Under the pieces are notes generated by a model. The model was not told the origin of the DNA. It did not search any database and saw nothing but the letters and a program-made list of their open reading frames with translations. DNA of 7,736 bases from Firmicutes bacterium UBA7709 (GTDB lineage: Bacteria > Bacillota_A > Clostridia > Peptostreptococcales > Anaerovoracaceae): contig DLFX01000032.1 of NCBI GenBank assembly GCA_002482405.1, positions 1 to 7,736 of the forward strand, given 5' to 3'. Position numbers and translations under genes: made by a program. This document shows positions 5,874 to 7,736 of this stretch, one piece after another (position 1 is the first letter of the stretch; each line of letters begins with the position of its first letter).

Positions 5874-6416
5874 TTATTTCACCTTTCCTATTTCATTGAG
5901 AGGCCACACCGCTATGGCGCAGTAGCCCCTGATCCCTTTCAATTTGAGAAGGCCCACCCGGGGATCTCTGCTGTCTATGCCGTTTTCCCGGTTGTCCGAA
6001 AGGACGAAAACCTCGTCGTCGCCGACGGTGAGCGGTTCGACCTCGCCTTTTGTTTTGCCGGTTATGTAATCCTCAGAAAGAAGCTTGCCGTTCCGGTAGA
6101 CGCCGCCGTCTCTGATCTCGATCCTGTCGCCCGGCAGGCCAATGACCCTTCTGATGGTATTGTCTCCTTCATCACCTTCTTTTATGAAATCATCCCGAAA
6201 AGCGACCACCTGCTGAAATTCAGGCAAACCACGGTTCTGGGTATAGGTCTTGTTTACGACGATGATGGTCTCCCCGCCTTTGATTCCGGGCAGCATGGCG
6301 TCCCCGTCTGAGATGATGGGCCGGAAAAACATCGTCACCAGCCACGCGGCGATGACGGGATAAATATAAATGCGGTACTTCTCCCTAAAAGGCCTGTTAT
6401 CTTCTCTTTGCGCCAT
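5874..6416 (-). CDS. Signal peptidase I-like protein, predicted catalytically inactive
   Basis: This 180-aa protein is clearly an S26 family member: an N-terminal anchor (about 17-33), VIGLPGDRIEIRDGGVYRNG (91-110) and a box-E block SDNRENGIDSRDPRVG. Its active site is gone. The box-B nucleophile is Ala (A40 in GDAMLPGI, codon GCC at 6299-6297). The box-D general base is Arg (R89 in IRRVIGLPGD, codon AGA at 6152-6150). The box-E Ser that contacts the Lys is Gly (G146). The structural D148/R150 pair remains, and the frame is intact with AGGAG upstream. Known parallel: SpsA of Staphylococcus aureus, an SPase homologue lacking the dyad, encoded next to active SpsB. A regulatory, chaperone or substrate-binding role is possible. 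It overlaps the upstream gene by 20 bp and precedes two active paralogues. Confidence 0.93.
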   Translation of the reverse strand: MAQREDNRPFREKYRIYIYPVIAAWLVTMFFRPIISDGDAMLPGIKGGETIIVVNKTYTQNRGLPEFQQVVAFRDDFIKEGDEGDNTIRRVIGLPGDRIEIRDGGVYRNGKLLSEDYITGKTKGEVEPLTVGDDEVFVLSDNRENGIDSRDPRVGLLKLKGIRGYCAIAVWPLNEIGKVK

Positions 6417-7500
6417 CTTTCTCTCCTGGTTTCCCTTTAGCTTTCTCTCTCGGTCCTCTTTCGGCTTTCGCTTCCGGTTTTCTTTTGCCTTTTTCTTCTG
6501 ACTTGCTCCTGCCCGGCTGCGAACCGTCGCCTCCGCCGAACAAGCTTTCCCTGATCTCCTTGAAGTTTTCAGGCAGCTCCGCGGTGACCTCGATCCCCTT
6601 CATATATTCCAGAGGATCGATCCCGCCGTCGAAACACAGCTTATAAGCGTGGAGCAACTGGGTCGTCAGCCCGAATTTTTCTTCGATCTTCTTATTCTGT
6701 CCCCTGGCCGCGTATTTCACATCGCCGATGACGGGGAAACCCGCCTTAGCGAGGTGGGCGCGGATCTGGTGGGTCCTGCCGGTCACCAGCTCGACCTCCA
6801 CGAGGGCATATCCCCCTGCGGTCTGCAGCGGTCTGGCGACGGTCTCCATGACCTTGCCTTCTTCGGAGTCCAGGTCCAGGACCTTGACGGTATTGGTCTT
6901 TTCATCCTTTTCCATTCGGTCCTTCAGCTGAAGGCTCTTTTTCATCTCGCCGTGAACGACGGTGAGGTAATATTTTCTGACATAGCCTCTGTCCCGGATC
7001 ATCCGGTTCAGGCTCTGGAGGGCCTTGTTGTTCTTGCCGAAAATAACCAGCCCGGTGGTGTTCCGGTCCAGGCGGTTCACCGGAGAGGGCACGAAGGTTC
7101 TTTCCCTGCCGGGGCTGTATTCTCCCTTTTCCGCGAGATAGCCGACGACCTGGTTTGCCAGGGTGTTCTTCTTCTCGGTTTTATCGCCGTGGACTAAAAG
7201 TCCGAAGGGCTTCTCCACGATGACGACGTTTTCGTCCTCATAGGCGACCCGGAACTGTTTTTTGGCCTGCCCGGCGGCCTTTTTCCGCTGCCAGGCTTCC
7301 GCTTCCTCTTCCGCAATGTATACGGTGAGCTCGTCTCCCAGGGCCAGCATGGTTTCGATCCCCGCACGCCTGCCGTTTATCTTAACGCTCTTTCGGATCA
7401 GTTTATAGATATAGCTGAGAGGAGCGTTCCTGAGATATTTTTTCAGGAACCTGTCCAGCCTTTGGTTTTCCTCGTTTTCCGTAATGGTTATTCTGATCAT
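6397..7500 (-). CDS. RluA/RluC-family rRNA pseudouridine synthase with basic C-terminal tail
   Basis: It converts specific uridines in large-subunit rRNA to pseudouridine; the exact target cannot be told from sequence. An S4 RNA-binding domain fills about 13-62 (RLDRFLKKYLRNAPLSYIYKLIRKSVKINGR). The catalytic domain follows, with KPFGLLVHGD (97-106), the signature NRLDRNTTGLVIF containing catalytic D145, and VTGRTHQIRAHL (239-250). The family usually has H at the position of N142 (HRLD), a tolerated change in some members. Residues 322-367 form a low-complexity tail rich in Lys, Glu, Gly, Arg and Pro, not part of the fold. The ATG at 7500 is close to a weak GGTG; the upstream palindrome GTCAC-G-GTGAC (7513-7503) overlaps it. 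Its last 20 bp overlap the signal peptidase-like gene, so the two are probably co-transcribed. Confidence 0.94.
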   Translation of the reverse strand: MIRITITENEENQRLDRFLKKYLRNAPLSYIYKLIRKSVKINGRRAGIETMLALGDELTVYIAEEEAEAWQRKKAAGQAKKQFRVAYEDENVVIVEKPFGLLVHGDKTEKKNTLANQVVGYLAEKGEYSPGRERTFVPSPVNRLDRNTTGLVIFGKNNKALQSLNRMIRDRGYVRKYYLTVVHGEMKKSLQLKDRMEKDEKTNTVKVLDLDSEEGKVMETVARPLQTAGGYALVEVELVTGRTHQIRAHLAKAGFPVIGDVKYAARGQNKKIEEKFGLTTQLLHAYKLCFDGGIDPLEYMKGIEVTAELPENFKEIRESLFGGGDGSQPGRSKSEEKGKRKPEAKAERGPREKAKGKPGEKDGAKRR

Positions 7501-7538
7501 CCGTCACCGTGACGCTTTCCCCGTGTTCTAAGCCGATA

Positions 7539-7714
7539 AAAATATATTGAATCTACTCTGCAGCAACGCTGCTCGCGGCCTTTGCCATATATTGGCCGCA
7601 TTTCAATAATCGGATTCATTCTATTTTGCGAGCCGCGTCGAGCAAAATATATTGAATCTACTTTACAGCAACGCTGCTCGCGGCTTTAGCCGCATATCAA
7701 TAATCGGATTCATT
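7539..7714. repeat. Two tandem structured repeats upstream of the pseudouridine synthase
   Basis: Copy 1 (7539-7620) and copy 2 (7644-7714) share three blocks: AAAATATATTGAATCTACT (19 nt), CAGCAACGCTGCTCGCGGC (19 nt) and TCAATAATCGGATTCATT (18 nt). Each copy can fold with TGAATC near the start pairing GATTCA at the end, an inner GCAGC-AAC-GCTGC stem (one pair lost in copy 2), and a GCGGC/GCCGC stem. The loop of that last stem differs between copies (long in copy 1, TTTA in copy 2) while the stem is kept. Between them TATTTTGC (7622-7629) and GCAAAATA (7642-7649) form a perfect 8-bp inverted repeat. The identity of the element is unknown. Confidence 0.8.
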
Positions 7715-7717
7715 ATA
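7712..7717 (-). promoter_or_regulatory. Candidate -10 box (TATAAT) at the end of repeat copy 2
   Basis: The minus strand reads TATAAT here, pointing toward the pseudouridine synthase operon. The expected -35 position falls at the window edge, so it cannot be checked. The equivalent position in copy 1 reads TAGAAT. If used, the transcript leader would contain both repeats. Confidence 0.35.
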
Positions 7718-7736
7718 CAACAGAATATATTTTAAA

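Noticed and set aside
5874..6416. Calling the first signal peptidase gene a pseudogene
   Set aside because: The frame is intact at normal length with a good ribosome binding site and conserved non-catalytic motifs, so a maintained inactive homologue fits better.
6649..7197. Plus-strand open frame of 182 codons
   Set aside because: It is antisense to the catalytic domain of the pseudouridine synthase and matches no known family by eye.
7539..7714. CRISPR array
   Set aside because: Only two units are present. The repeated blocks are interrupted by short variable loops, the inter-unit segment is itself an inverted repeat, and no cas gene is nearby.

Overview
The window looks like a chromosomal segment of an anaerobic Firmicute (Bacillota), most likely class Clostridia. 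This is inferred from short single-anchor type I signal peptidases of about 175 aa, a tmRNA 5' half of Gram-positive type with an encoded CCA, strong AGGAGG ribosome binding sites on several genes, and AT-rich intergenic DNA around moderately GC-rich genes. The genus cannot be fixed from the sequence. Every gene that can be supported lies on the minus strand, so the region reads from right to left.

Right half, 7736 to 4092, is housekeeping DNA. After a pair of structured ~75-bp tandem repeats comes an RluA/RluC-type pseudouridine synthase with an unusual basic tail. Its 3' end overlaps the first of three consecutive signal peptidase I (S26) genes. The first of these has lost Ser, Lys and the box-E Ser and is predicted to be a catalytically dead pseudoenzyme. 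The next two keep the complete Ser/Lys active site at identical residue numbers. smpB, with a TTG start, follows.

Middle, 4091 to 2870: a 564-bp gene-free stretch with small palindromes and a candidate promoter leads into ssrA (tmRNA, 370 nt, 3527 to 3158). Its tag ORF encodes AKNNNNYALAA. SmpB and tmRNA are the two partners of trans-translation, which rescues stalled ribosomes. A hairpin terminator follows ssrA.

Left part, 2869 to 192, is a complete and apparently intact IS66-family insertion sequence of 2678 bp (tnpA-tnpB-tnpC). It has imperfect terminal inverted repeats and a perfect 8-bp target duplication (TTAAAAAT), and it sits about 280 bp downstream of ssrA. Its tnpA leader can fold so that the tnpA ribosome binding site is hidden only in transcripts entering from outside. 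This is the direction from which ssrA read-through would come.

The two most interesting signals are the coherent active-site loss in the first signal peptidase paralogue and the predicted read-through shut-off hairpin at the right end of the IS66 element.
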